Origin: Flagellimonas eckloniae
Lineage (GTDB): Bacteria > Bacteroidota > Bacteroidia > Flavobacteriales > Flavobacteriaceae
Direction of reading: 5' to 3'
NCBI RefSeq assembly: GCF_001413955.1
Contig: NZ_LCTZ01000002.1
Coordinates: 2,218,501-2,282,500, forward strand
DNA: 64,000 nt
Below the pieces are notes generated by a model. That model had not been told where the DNA came from and searched no databases. It saw nothing but the letters and a program-made list of their open reading frames with translations. A program made the translations under genes and the position numbers. This document shows, piece after piece, positions 35,194-43,638 of this stretch; position 1 is the first letter of the stretch, and each line of letters opens with the position of its first letter.

Positions 35194-35236
35194 TAAAACT
35201 ACATTGACATGTTTGCCTAAAAAATGACATATATCA
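35194..35236 (-). promoter_or_regulatory. FNR-type site plus -7 box, cco operon
   Basis: The plus-strand palindrome TGACATATATCA (35225-35236) is followed in the minus direction by TAGTTTTA (35194-35201), close to TAnnTTTG, with centres 33 nt apart. The box is 19 nt before the ccoS ATG and the site begins just after the ccoI stop, giving the oxidase operon its own promoter. Confidence 0.75.
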
Positions 35237-35243
35237 GCTTTTA

Positions 35244-37616
35244 TTATTTTAATTTTCTTCCTAAAAAGTTTGTACACAAGGTTGTAAAAATCACAATGCT
35301 GATTGAACTCAAAGGCATAAGTATTGCCGCAACTACAGGTTCTAACTGGCCCGTAACCGCGAAATACAATCCAATAACATTATAGCACAATGAGAGGAGG
35401 AAACTGAGCTTTATAATTTGAATTGATTTTCTTGACAGCTTCAGAAAAGCAGGAAGTTTGGTCAGGTTTGAAGCATCTAAAATGGCATCACATGCCGGTG
35501 AAAAAACGTTGATATCTTCAGAAATGGATACACCCACATTACTTTGGGCCAAAGCACCAGCATCGTTAAGTCCGTCACCAACCATAAGTACACTATGGTC
35601 TTTTTGTAGATGTTTGATATAATCTAATTTGTCCTTAGGTTTTTGGTTGAACAGTAAATTGGTTTTAGCAGGAAGTATGCCTTGCAGCTGTTTTCTTTCA
35701 CCATCATTATCACCAGACAATATTCCTATATTCATAGTTTTGCCCAAGGTGGCAAAAAGATCTTCCACCCCATCCCTATATTTATTCTTAAACACAAACC
35801 TACCTTTGAAATCTTCATCAGAACTAATATAAACAGCTGTATCTGATACAAGTTTTGGCATAGATTCTCCAACATAGCTGGCGGAACCTGCCTTAATGGT
35901 ATGCTTATTCAATTTCCCTTCCACTCCCTTGCCAGTATGCTCTTGAAACTCATCCAGAGTAGTTATGGCATTGGATTTTAATATCTCATATAAAGACCTA
36001 CTCAATGGATGGTTGGATGCGCGCAAGGTGGTTTTTAACAATGTGATTTCTTCCTCGGTCAATTCAATCCCTTCATATAGAATGGCATCTTTTGCGGTTG
36101 TTGTTATGGTTCCTGTTTTATCAAATATGGCGGTGTCAATTTTTGACAATCGCTCTATGACATTGGTGTTTTTTAGGTAGAATTTGTGCTTGCCATATAT
36201 GCGAAGCATATTCCCCAGCGTAAATGGAGCGGCAAGAGCGATTGCGCAGGGACATGCAATGATAAGGACAGCTGTAAACACGTTGAGAGCCATACTAGGC
36301 ATATAAAACAACCAAAAAACGGTTGCTAAAATGGCAACACTCAAAACTCCAATAGTAAATCGCTTTCCAATGCTGTCCGTTAATGTTTGAAAGGTGGTTA
36401 TCTTATCTTTTGAAAATATCGAATTGCCCCATAGTTGGGTGAGATAACTTTGTGAAACTGAACGTACAACCTCAATTTCCAAAACCCCTGAAAGCTGTTT
36501 TCCCCCTGCAAAGAGTTTTTCTCCAGAAGCCTTAAAAACCACATTGGATTCTCCGGTTACAAAACTGTAGTCTATTTCGGCATTACCTTTAATCAAAATA
36601 CTGTCTACAGGAATAATTTCCATACTCCTGATCAAGAGCCTATCTCCAGTCTTTATTTTATAGATTTGAATGTTTTCTTCCTCCCCGTTAGCATTCAACC
36701 GTGTCACAGCTATAGGAAAGTACGATTTGTAGTCTCTTTCAAAAGAGAGAAATGAGTAGGTTTTTTGCTGGAAAAACTTTCCCAATAAAAGAAAAAATAC
36801 CAAACCCGTCAGACTATCAAAAAAGCCAGATCCCAAATCAAAAATAATATCAACTGTACTCCTTAAAAACAGGGTTAAGATTCCCAATGCAATGGGAACA
36901 TCGATATTCAATACTTTGGAACGTAGACCTTTATAGGCTGAAATAAAATAATCTTGCCCTGCATAAAATACTACGGGTAGCGAAAAGGCAAACATTAACC
37001 AACGAAATACAGGTTTGTACTGGTCCAACCAAAACTCTTCAACCTCAAAATACTCAGGGAAAGAGAATAGCATTACATTGCCAAAAGCAAAACCTGCAAC
37101 ACCAAGTTTATAGATTAGCGAGCGGTCTACCTTGGTATTTTTCCTGGTATACTCTTCCAAGGAAATGTAAGGTTCATAGCCTATGGCACTTAACAATAGT
37201 ACAAGTGCCTTCAAAGAAAAATCCTGTGACTTATAGGTTACCCGAATGGTCTTTTTGGGGAAGTCTACCTGTGAATTTGATATAGCCGAATGTAGGCGAT
37301 TCAGATTTTCCAATACCCAAATACACGAACTGCAATGGATAGACGGAATGCTCAAATTGACAACTTGAACTCCCTCCTCATTAAATTCAACAAGCTTTTC
37401 AACAATATCCTGATTATCCAGAAAATCGTACTTGTACTGAATTTCATTTGGTGTGGTACCCGCCCTAGCCTCAATATCATAGAAATTGGACAACCCATTG
37501 GAAGTAAAAATCTCATAGACCGTTTTACAACCATTGCAACAAAACTCCTTTTCATCGAAAAGAACCGGTGTGCGATTGCAATCATCCCCACAATGATAAC
37601 ATCTCATGTTTGCCAT
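35244..37616 (-). CDS. ccoI: Heavy-metal P1B-type ATPase for cbb3 oxidase copper supply (CcoI/FixI)
   Basis: A 790-aa copper-transporting ATPase. An N-terminal Cys-rich segment (RCYHCGDDCNRTPV, then CCNGC) precedes an HMA domain with CSSC (95-98). The membrane CPC motif is at 455-457 (IIACPCAIALAAP). The phosphorylated Asp499 lies in FDKTGTITT, and GDGLNDAGAL closes the ATP-binding domain. The N-terminal zinc-ribbon-like region is typical of CcoI/FixI rather than CopA. It transports copper out of the cytoplasm for insertion into CcoN. It is divergent from the FNR-family gene and shares its palindrome. Confidence 0.94.
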   Translation of the reverse strand: MANMRCYHCGDDCNRTPVLFDEKEFCCNGCKTVYEIFTSNGLSNFYDIEARAGTTPNEIQYKYDFLDNQDIVEKLVEFNEEGVQVVNLSIPSIHCSSCIWVLENLNRLHSAISNSQVDFPKKTIRVTYKSQDFSLKALVLLLSAIGYEPYISLEEYTRKNTKVDRSLIYKLGVAGFAFGNVMLFSFPEYFEVEEFWLDQYKPVFRWLMFAFSLPVVFYAGQDYFISAYKGLRSKVLNIDVPIALGILTLFLRSTVDIIFDLGSGFFDSLTGLVFFLLLGKFFQQKTYSFLSFERDYKSYFPIAVTRLNANGEEENIQIYKIKTGDRLLIRSMEIIPVDSILIKGNAEIDYSFVTGESNVVFKASGEKLFAGGKQLSGVLEIEVVRSVSQSYLTQLWGNSIFSKDKITTFQTLTDSIGKRFTIGVLSVAILATVFWLFYMPSMALNVFTAVLIIACPCAIALAAPFTLGNMLRIYGKHKFYLKNTNVIERLSKIDTAIFDKTGTITTTAKDAILYEGIELTEEEITLLKTTLRASNHPLSRSLYEILKSNAITTLDEFQEHTGKGVEGKLNKHTIKAGSASYVGESMPKLVSDTAVYISSDEDFKGRFVFKNKYRDGVEDLFATLGKTMNIGILSGDNDGERKQLQGILPAKTNLLFNQKPKDKLDYIKHLQKDHSVLMVGDGLNDAGALAQSNVGVSISEDINVFSPACDAILDASNLTKLPAFLKLSRKSIQIIKLSFLLSLCYNVIGLYFAVTGQLEPVVAAILMPLSSISIVIFTTLCTNFLGRKLK

Positions 37617-37637
37617 TTACATTTGCTTTACCCAAGG

Positions 37638-37711
37638 CAAAATTGTCACACATTTTATTGTTAAAACATGACATTTATCAGTTCTTGTTCAATACTTTAG
37701 ATTTAATTTTG
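37638..37711. promoter_or_regulatory. Shared FNR-type site with -7 boxes on both sides (ccoI and fnr-like gene)
   Basis: One palindrome, TGACATTTATCA (37669-37680), lies between the two divergent genes. Toward the regulator gene, TAATTTTG (37704-37711) is 33 nt away centre to centre. Toward ccoI, CAATTTTG on the minus strand (37638-37645) is also exactly 33 nt away. A single dimer could activate both promoters, so the regulator is likely autoregulated. Confidence 0.72.
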
Positions 37712-37735
37712 TGCTATCAGGTAAATCAAAACGTT

Positions 37736-38425
37736 ATGGAGAGCAGGTGTGAAAATTGTATCATTAGACAATTCAATTCGCTAAGGGCAATGAGCAAAGA
37801 AGAATTGAAGAAAGTATCCGACTCTAAAACCACAAAAAAAGTCAAAAAAGGAGAGCCTCTTTTTGAGGAAGGTGAGAAATTGAATGGTGTTTTTTGTGTT
37901 CGCGATGGGGTTTCTAAACTCTCCAAACTCAGTGCCAATGGAAAAGATCAAATTGTAAAATTGGCAACCAAAGGAGAAGTGCTTGGACAACGGTCCGTGA
38001 TAGCTGAAGAATGCACCAATCTTTCCGCGATAGCTGTCAATGATATGGAAGTATGTTTTATTCCCAAAGAAAGCATTAACAATACTTTACAAAGCAATCC
38101 GAATTTCACCCTCGAGGTTCTGCGACATATGGCACATGATCTTAAAGAAGCCGATGATGTTATCGTAAACATGTCTCAAAAAACTGTAAAACAACGTATT
38201 GCAGAAGCTTTTTTGTACCTGAAAAATAATTTTGGGGAAGATGAAGATGGCTTTTTGGCCTTAACACTTTCTCGAGAAGACATATCAAATGTAGTGGGTA
38301 CCGCTACGGAGTCTGCCATTCGAATTATTTCAGAATTCAAGAAAAAAGGATTGATTCATACCTCCGGAAAAAAAGTAGGTATAACAAATGAGCGTAAGCT
38401 AGCTGAATTGGTCGAAGGCTTCTAA
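37736..38425 (+). CDS. fnr: Crp/FNR family transcriptional regulator
   Basis: A 229-aa regulator with a cyclic-nucleotide-binding-like sensor domain (about 25-145) and a C-terminal winged helix. The N-terminus has RCENC (Cys5, Cys8), with three further cysteines at 54, 93 and 107, enough for an iron-sulfur cluster of the FNR type. The HTH reads LSREDISNVVGTATESAIRII; Glu and Arg at the positions that contact the TGA half-site in FNR and CRP are kept. The start is the ATG at 37736; an upstream frame beginning at 37568 runs through the promoter. Its neighbours (ccoI, cco operon, hemN) point to an oxygen-responsive role. Confidence 0.9.
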   Translation: MESRCENCIIRQFNSLRAMSKEELKKVSDSKTTKKVKKGEPLFEEGEKLNGVFCVRDGVSKLSKLSANGKDQIVKLATKGEVLGQRSVIAEECTNLSAIAVNDMEVCFIPKESINNTLQSNPNFTLEVLRHMAHDLKEADDVIVNMSQKTVKQRIAEAFLYLKNNFGEDEDGFLALTLSREDISNVVGTATESAIRIISEFKKKGLIHTSGKKVGITNERKLAELVEGF

Positions 38426-38446
38426 AACTGCGCCCAAATCAAAACC

Positions 38447-38489
38447 TGATAATTGTCATAGTATCCCTTTTTCCATAGTGTTAATTTTA
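38447..38489 (+). promoter_or_regulatory. FNR-type site plus -7 box, usp promoter
   Basis: TGATAATTGTCA (38447-38458) precedes TAATTTTA (38482-38489), one base from TAnnTTTG, with centres 33 nt apart. The box ends 23 nt before the usp ATG and the site begins 21 nt after the FNR-like gene stop. Confidence 0.73.
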
Positions 38490-38512
38490 TTCCATCTTTA
38501 TTAATTAGCACT

Positions 38513-39415
38513 ATGCAGAAGATTTTAATTCCCACGGATTTTTCAGAAAATGCCTGGAATGCCATTGATTATGGCATGCAATTGTTTCGAAATAAAAAAT
38601 GTACTTTTTATTTACTAAATACGTATACCCCAGTAATTCCCAGCAGCCGTTTTATGGCCAAAATGATTGATGGAGTAAGTATTGTGGATGCAGTAAGAAA
38701 CTCTTCCGAGCAAGGTTTGCAAAAAACCATTGACCGCATAAAGACCAAGTATGGCAATCCCAACCATAGTTTTGAAATCGTTTCATCTTTTAACTTATTG
38801 GTTGAAGAAGTAAAGGATATTGTAGATGCATTTGATATTAATCTTGTGATTACTGGAACCAAAGGTGCTTCTGGGATAGATGAAGTTTTTATGGGAAGCA
38901 ATACGGTTCGGATTATAAAAAGCACCAAAAGATGTCCAGTACTGGCCATTCCGCAGCATTTTGATTTTATTACACCTAGTGAAATTGCCTTTGCAACGGA
39001 TTTTAATCGATTCTATACAACTTCGGAATTGAACCCGCTGCTGGAACTAGCCGAAATGTTCCAAGCTACAATTCGTATTGTCCATGTACAATATGGAATA
39101 AAGGCACTATCCGAACTACAACAGTTCAACTTAAATATGCTTAGACGTTATCTTGGAGAAACTGAGCATTATGTGCACACTGTATCTGAACTTAATTCGG
39201 TTTCAAAAACATTGGAAATCTTTTCAAAAGAACTGGACATTCACTTACTGGCCCTATTGAATTATCAGCATAGCTATATGGAGAAAATGACCAGGGAGCC
39301 CATTGTTAAACGAACAGCATTTCATACCCAAATTCCTTTATTGGTAATTCCAGAATTGGGAATGGAGGGTATTTCCAAAAATTTAGAGGAACAGGAACAG
39401 ATGATTTCGGATTAG
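38513..39415 (+). CDS. Universal stress protein (UspA family), 300 aa
   Basis: A two-domain Usp. Domain 1 opens with QKILIPTDFSENAWNAIDY and has the loop block LVITGTKGASGIDEVFMGSN, followed by TVRIIKSTKRCPVLAIP. Domain 2 begins PSEIAFATDFNRFYTTSEL and is more diverged; it ends in TQIPLLVIPELG and an acidic tail (LEEQEQMISD). It has a private FNR-type promoter. Part of its 3' end is repeated in decayed form at about 44.56-44.71 kb. It converges with the hybrid kinase gene of the accessory region. Confidence 0.9.
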   Translation: MQKILIPTDFSENAWNAIDYGMQLFRNKKCTFYLLNTYTPVIPSSRFMAKMIDGVSIVDAVRNSSEQGLQKTIDRIKTKYGNPNHSFEIVSSFNLLVEEVKDIVDAFDINLVITGTKGASGIDEVFMGSNTVRIIKSTKRCPVLAIPQHFDFITPSEIAFATDFNRFYTTSELNPLLELAEMFQATIRIVHVQYGIKALSELQQFNLNMLRRYLGETEHYVHTVSELNSVSKTLEIFSKELDIHLLALLNYQHSYMEKMTREPIVKRTAFHTQIPLLVIPELGMEGISKNLEEQEQMISD

Positions 39416-39474
39416 TTTCTTTTTTATATCCATTTTTCTATCCGGGCATTGCCCTAACTTTAACTTCACATCTG

Positions 39475-42423
39475 CTAAACATACTCTGAAGGAGAACATC
39501 CAAAATACTGTTTAAAACACGTGGAAAAATAGGCTGGCTGATTAAACCCAACCGTATATCCAATTTCTGAAATGTTCACGCCCCCATCTTTTAAAAGCTG
39601 CGATGCCAGCTTAAGTCTCTGAGCTCTTATAAATTCTGTTGTGGAAAACCCAGTAAGGGCTTTTAATTTACGGTGCAAATGCATCCTACTTAACCCAATC
39701 TGATCGGAAAACACCTTTGCACTAAAATTTGGATCAGTCAGTTGATCATCAAGTATCTGTTGTATTCTTTTTAGCAGTTGAGCATCTATTGAGGTCAACT
39801 CAATTTCATGGGGCTTAAGAAATACCTGTTGGCTAAATTTTTCCTGAATGGCAGTTCTTGAAGCAATCAATTTTTCAATGACAACTCTTAATTTTTCTTC
39901 TTTAAAAGGTTTTATCATGTACGCATCCGCTCCTGTTTTAAGTCCTACCAATTCATCTTCTTCTGCAGATTTTGCCGTTAGTAGCACAATGGGAATATGG
40001 GAAGTACGCTCATCTGATTTAAGTTTGTTGCTCAAATAAATTCCGTCCTCAACGGGCATCATAATATCAGAAACTATTAAATCTGGTATCGTTTCAAAGG
40101 CTACCTCTACCCCTTCTTTTCCATTTTCCGCCTGTAGTACACGATAGTCGTTTTTCAATAATGATTTTATAAAAAGTCTGATCTCTTCATTATCATCAAC
40201 AATCAGTAGCAATGGTAAAGATTCATTATTGATTTGTACTTCTTCCTCTTGAAGTATTATTTCTGTATTTGATTCAGATGTGGATTTTTCCAAAAGATTA
40301 TTTGCAGACGCCAACTCTTCATCTGTAAAGGCATTTTTTGATATTGGCAAAGTCACACTAAACCTTATCGTTCCAGCATTAGGTTTATCCGCTTTAACTT
40401 CCCCATAAGACAAATGAGATAGTTCTTTAACTAAGGATAATCCTATCCCAAATCCTTGATTCACAGAATTGTTCTGGTAGAAACGATCAAACAACTTAGG
40501 AAGTTCTTTTTCAGTCAAGTTTTCATTTTCGTTGATAACACTGATTCGAACCTCATCGTTAACAACCTCTGCTTTAAAATCAATGTTTCCGTTTTTATCA
40601 CTGTATTTAAGGGCATTTGACAAGAGGTTTCCCACGATTTTTTCTACTAAGTCCCGGTCAAACCAAGCCTGATCAGGAAGATTAATGTTAGTATTAAAGG
40701 TTAGGTTTTTACGAGCAGATTGGTAACTGAAAGGTTCAACAAGATGTTTAAGAAATAAATCCAGACTTCCTTTTGATAATTTTAGTTTTCTACGTCCTGC
40801 TTCAATCTTGGATAAATCCAAGAGTTGATCAACCAAATCCAACAATCTATTTGCATTTCGTTGGATCAAACCCAAGTCCGTTTTATCATCTGATGATAAT
40901 TGATCTTTTGACAATTGATGTGCAACGGGTCCGGAGATAAGGGTAAGTGGTGTGCGAAATTCATGGGAAATATTTGCAAAAAATCTAGATTTGGCAGCCT
41001 CTAACTGCCTTAATTTATCATTGATTCTTTGTTTGTTCCTAAAAAGGATATAAAGTGTGATTACTGCAAGCGTCAAAATTAAAATCCCCGCAGTAAAAAG
41101 GCCCTTCTCATTTTTTGTTTTTTGTTTTTCCAGCTCTGCTTGTGAGGTAAGAAATTTTATTTCCTGCTCTTTCTTTTCTGTCTGATATTTCTTCTCTAAT
41201 TCCTCAACCACCAAATGGTTTTGAAATCTTCTGATACTATCTTCCAAAACAGCTTTTTTCTCATAACTTGTCACAGCCCCCTTAAAATCCTTCATCTTCG
41301 TATAGGCAGCTATCAAACCTCTATAGGCCGCCAAAATATTAAGTCCCTCTGTTTTGCTATTCTCTAGACCGCTTCCTATTTCAATTGTTTTATTATAGTG
41401 CGATATTGCTTTACGATATTCTTTTCTGGCACTATAAAGGTCACCCAATGCCGTATTATTGGTAGCCAAAAATGTAATCCGTTGCTCATCTTCTGAAAGC
41501 ACATTACTTTTTAAAAGATATTCTTCAGCTTTCTCTATATCTTCCTCCAAATAACAGCTACCCAGTCTCATGTATATTTCTGCAAGCATGTTGGCATCCT
41601 CATATCCCTCATAAAAGTCTTTTGCCCTTAACAAATGTTGTATTGATGTTTTACAATTACCCTGAAGTTCATAGTGAATTCCCAGAGCCGCTTCGCCATA
41701 GTGCACCCCTTCTTGATGCCCCAGTTTTTGATACACATCAATACTCTTTTTCATGTACCTTACTGCACGTGAGTCTTTAAATTCTGAATAAATGAGACCA
41801 ATATTAGAGTATGCCGCAGCCAAAGATTTATCTAAGCTATTTTGGGCAGTGTAGATAGAATCCAATTTTAGGTAATAGGATAATGCTTTTGGATATTGGG
41901 TGAATTGAAAACTCCTATTCCCCAGCGCCACGTATATCGAGGATAGTAAACGCCAGTCTTGCGTCTCCTTTGCACTTGCCAAAGCTTTATTGATAAACTT
42001 TACGGAGAGAGAATCGTTTCTCCAAACATCATAAATAATAGAAATCTTTTTATAATTATCAGCCATATAGGCTTTGTTGCCCAGTTTTTCAGCTAAAATT
42101 GCAGCTGCTTTGATATGAAAAAGAGCGCTGTCTAAATTTGACTTTGCAAAATAGAACCTTCCGCTTTGGGAATTATAAAAATAGTTCCCCTGTTGGTATG
42201 AGTTTTTTTTTGAAATCTCACCAATATGCTTTCGATAAAAGTCGGCAGAATCCAAAGAAGTATATAAATACGACTCAAAGAGTTCATTTGAAATCTTAAC
42301 GGTTTCTGCCGGCTCTATCTTTTGTTTTAGAAGTCTCTTTAACGAATCTATTTGCGGAGTTTCCTGGCTCCAACTCAAGTAATACAACAAGAAGGTAATT
42401 AAAAAGCAAAGGTTGGTTTTCAT
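39475..42423 (-). CDS. Hybrid two-component system protein: TPR sensor, kinase, receiver, AraC output
   Basis: A 982-aa one-protein signalling chain. A signal peptide (MKTNLCFLITFLLYYLSWSQ) leads to a periplasmic region of TPR repeats (about 25-400), then a membrane span at 442-461. The histidine kinase has His487 in NISHEFRTPLTLI and a G box GFGIGLSLVKEL. The receiver domain has the phospho-accepting Asp786 in LIVSDIMMP. An AraC-type HTH closes the protein (IGLSRMHLHRKLKALTGFS). I choose ATG 42423 because the signal peptide begins there; an upstream GTG/ATG at 42474 adds 17 residues. Unlike classic PUL HTCS sensors with beta-propellers, this one has TPRs. Target genes are unknown; the three lipoprotein genes upstream are candidates. 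Confidence 0.9.
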   Translation of the reverse strand: MKTNLCFLITFLLYYLSWSQETPQIDSLKRLLKQKIEPAETVKISNELFESYLYTSLDSADFYRKHIGEISKKNSYQQGNYFYNSQSGRFYFAKSNLDSALFHIKAAAILAEKLGNKAYMADNYKKISIIYDVWRNDSLSVKFINKALASAKETQDWRLLSSIYVALGNRSFQFTQYPKALSYYLKLDSIYTAQNSLDKSLAAAYSNIGLIYSEFKDSRAVRYMKKSIDVYQKLGHQEGVHYGEAALGIHYELQGNCKTSIQHLLRAKDFYEGYEDANMLAEIYMRLGSCYLEEDIEKAEEYLLKSNVLSEDEQRITFLATNNTALGDLYSARKEYRKAISHYNKTIEIGSGLENSKTEGLNILAAYRGLIAAYTKMKDFKGAVTSYEKKAVLEDSIRRFQNHLVVEELEKKYQTEKKEQEIKFLTSQAELEKQKTKNEKGLFTAGILILTLAVITLYILFRNKQRINDKLRQLEAAKSRFFANISHEFRTPLTLISGPVAHQLSKDQLSSDDKTDLGLIQRNANRLLDLVDQLLDLSKIEAGRRKLKLSKGSLDLFLKHLVEPFSYQSARKNLTFNTNINLPDQAWFDRDLVEKIVGNLLSNALKYSDKNGNIDFKAEVVNDEVRISVINENENLTEKELPKLFDRFYQNNSVNQGFGIGLSLVKELSHLSYGEVKADKPNAGTIRFSVTLPISKNAFTDEELASANNLLEKSTSESNTEIILQEEEVQINNESLPLLLIVDDNEEIRLFIKSLLKNDYRVLQAENGKEGVEVAFETIPDLIVSDIMMPVEDGIYLSNKLKSDERTSHIPIVLLTAKSAEEDELVGLKTGADAYMIKPFKEEKLRVVIEKLIASRTAIQEKFSQQVFLKPHEIELTSIDAQLLKRIQQILDDQLTDPNFSAKVFSDQIGLSRMHLHRKLKALTGFSTTEFIRAQRLKLASQLLKDGGVNISEIGYTVGFNQPAYFSTCFKQYFGCSPSEYV

Positions 42424-42557
42424 ACTGCTTAGTGAGGTTACTCCAAAAAGATACAAAATTTGATTTTTCATCACGTAAATAGAAACATCTTAAAAATCCA
42501 ATTTGTTTTTATATCCCTCTAAACAGGTATACTGCAAATTTTAACGTTGCCAATATA

Positions 42558-42971
42558 TCAACCCTGTGTTTTATCAAGTATAATGATATCTCCACTTGAG
42601 TCTGTTAGTGATAACTCACTTGCAGTAATACTATTAATAGTTGCTGAAACAATCTCAGAACCAAACGTAATTTCCAAAGACAAACCACTTAAGGTGTAAG
42701 TAGCTGTGATAGTTTCTTCTAACTCACAAGTCCCCGAATTTTCTTCAAAATTTTCCTGTACAATTGAACCATCATCATTAAATTGAAGAGAGCCATTTTT
42801 TTCACAGGCTGAAAAGTCATCAGGTGTTTTTGATTCTAGATACCATTTGCCTGAAGTCAGTAAATTTTCTGTTTTCTGCATTTCCGATAAATCGTCATCA
42901 TCATTATTATCGCTGCAGGCAAACGACAAAAATAAAAGGCCTAGAATACTAATTGTTTTTATTGTTTTCAT
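42558..42971 (-). CDS. Small lipoprotein with lipocalin-like domain
   Basis: A 137-aa lipoprotein with lipobox LSFAC (Cys19) followed by an Asp-rich spacer (SDNNDDDDLSE). The body has KTENLLTSGKWYLESK, a block typical of the lipocalin-like/DUF families of Bacteroidetes, and alternating strands (ITATYTLSGLSLEITF, SLTDSSGDIIIL). The function is unknown; ligand binding on the cell surface is plausible. It is the last of three tandem lipoprotein genes upstream of the hybrid kinase. Confidence 0.72.
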   Translation of the reverse strand: MKTIKTISILGLLFLSFACSDNNDDDDLSEMQKTENLLTSGKWYLESKTPDDFSACEKNGSLQFNDDGSIVQENFEENSGTCELEETITATYTLSGLSLEITFGSEIVSATINSITASELSLTDSSGDIIILDKTQG

Positions 42972-42990
42972 AATATTTTGGTTTTGGTTA

Positions 42991-43611
42991 TTAATCTGGA
43001 AGGTTGTAAAATGCCTTTACCGCTTCATAATCATTATAATCCAATGTTGATTTTCCGCTTACATTTATATTACCTGGAATTATGACATATCGAAGTCGAT
43101 TGTAGATAATCCCTTCAAATTGACCAAACGTGTCACGTACTTCAAAATCTTGGTCATACCGTCTAATGGTTATCCATACATCGCCGGATATACCTCTAAC
43201 ATTCATTGATCTTGAAATATTTAAAGCCCCAGTAATTGTACTATATGAATTCCAAGGAACAAGAAATGTAGATCCGTTATTGGTAATCCAATAAAAGAGA
43301 ATTACACCATCATCATAATTCTGCCCAAATTCAGGGTCGGTAACTATCATTCGCTTAGCCCTTGGAGCGTCAAATTCATTCCAATCTGGAAAGAACCAAT
43401 CGGAATAGATTACATTTGCATTGCCATCCATTCCATCAGTACCGCCTGGACCTTGCAAACCTTGCTCACCTTGAATTCCCTGAGAACCATCTTCCCCTGG
43501 AACGCCTTGAGGCCCTTGTGGCCCAACAGCGCCATCCTCACTGGAACACCCAGTTAATGCTATAATTAGAATAATGTATAAATATTTTATAATACTGTTC
43601 TGCTTTTTCAT
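42991..43611 (-). CDS. Collagen-like lipoprotein, copy B
   Basis: A 206-aa lipoprotein with lipobox ALTGC (Cys22). Residues 27-63 are twelve Gly-X-Y triplets (GPQGPQGVPGEDG...), a collagen-like rod. A C-terminal domain of about 140 residues begins NANVIYSDWFFPDW and ends DYEAVKAFYNLPD. The same domain, with the same ending, occurs in the upstream paralogue, so the two arose by duplication. Such proteins are predicted to be outer-membrane-anchored with the rod projecting. The role is unknown. Confidence 0.8.
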   Translation of the reverse strand: MKKQNSIIKYLYIILIIALTGCSSEDGAVGPQGPQGVPGEDGSQGIQGEQGLQGPGGTDGMDGNANVIYSDWFFPDWNEFDAPRAKRMIVTDPEFGQNYDDGVILFYWITNNGSTFLVPWNSYSTITGALNISRSMNVRGISGDVWITIRRYDQDFEVRDTFGQFEGIIYNRLRYVIIPGNINVSGKSTLDYNDYEAVKAFYNLPD

Positions 43612-43638
43612 GCTACTGGTTTTTAGTTTTGATGGTTA

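Noticed and set aside
37568..37735. 56-residue N-terminal extension of the FNR-like protein
   Set aside because: It would translate through the divergent promoter and the ccoI start; the ATG at 37736 begins with the RCENC motif expected at the N-terminus.
39416..39474. GGGCATTGCCC inverted repeat as a terminator
   Set aside because: The stem is only four base pairs with a 3-base loop and there is no T run after it on either strand.
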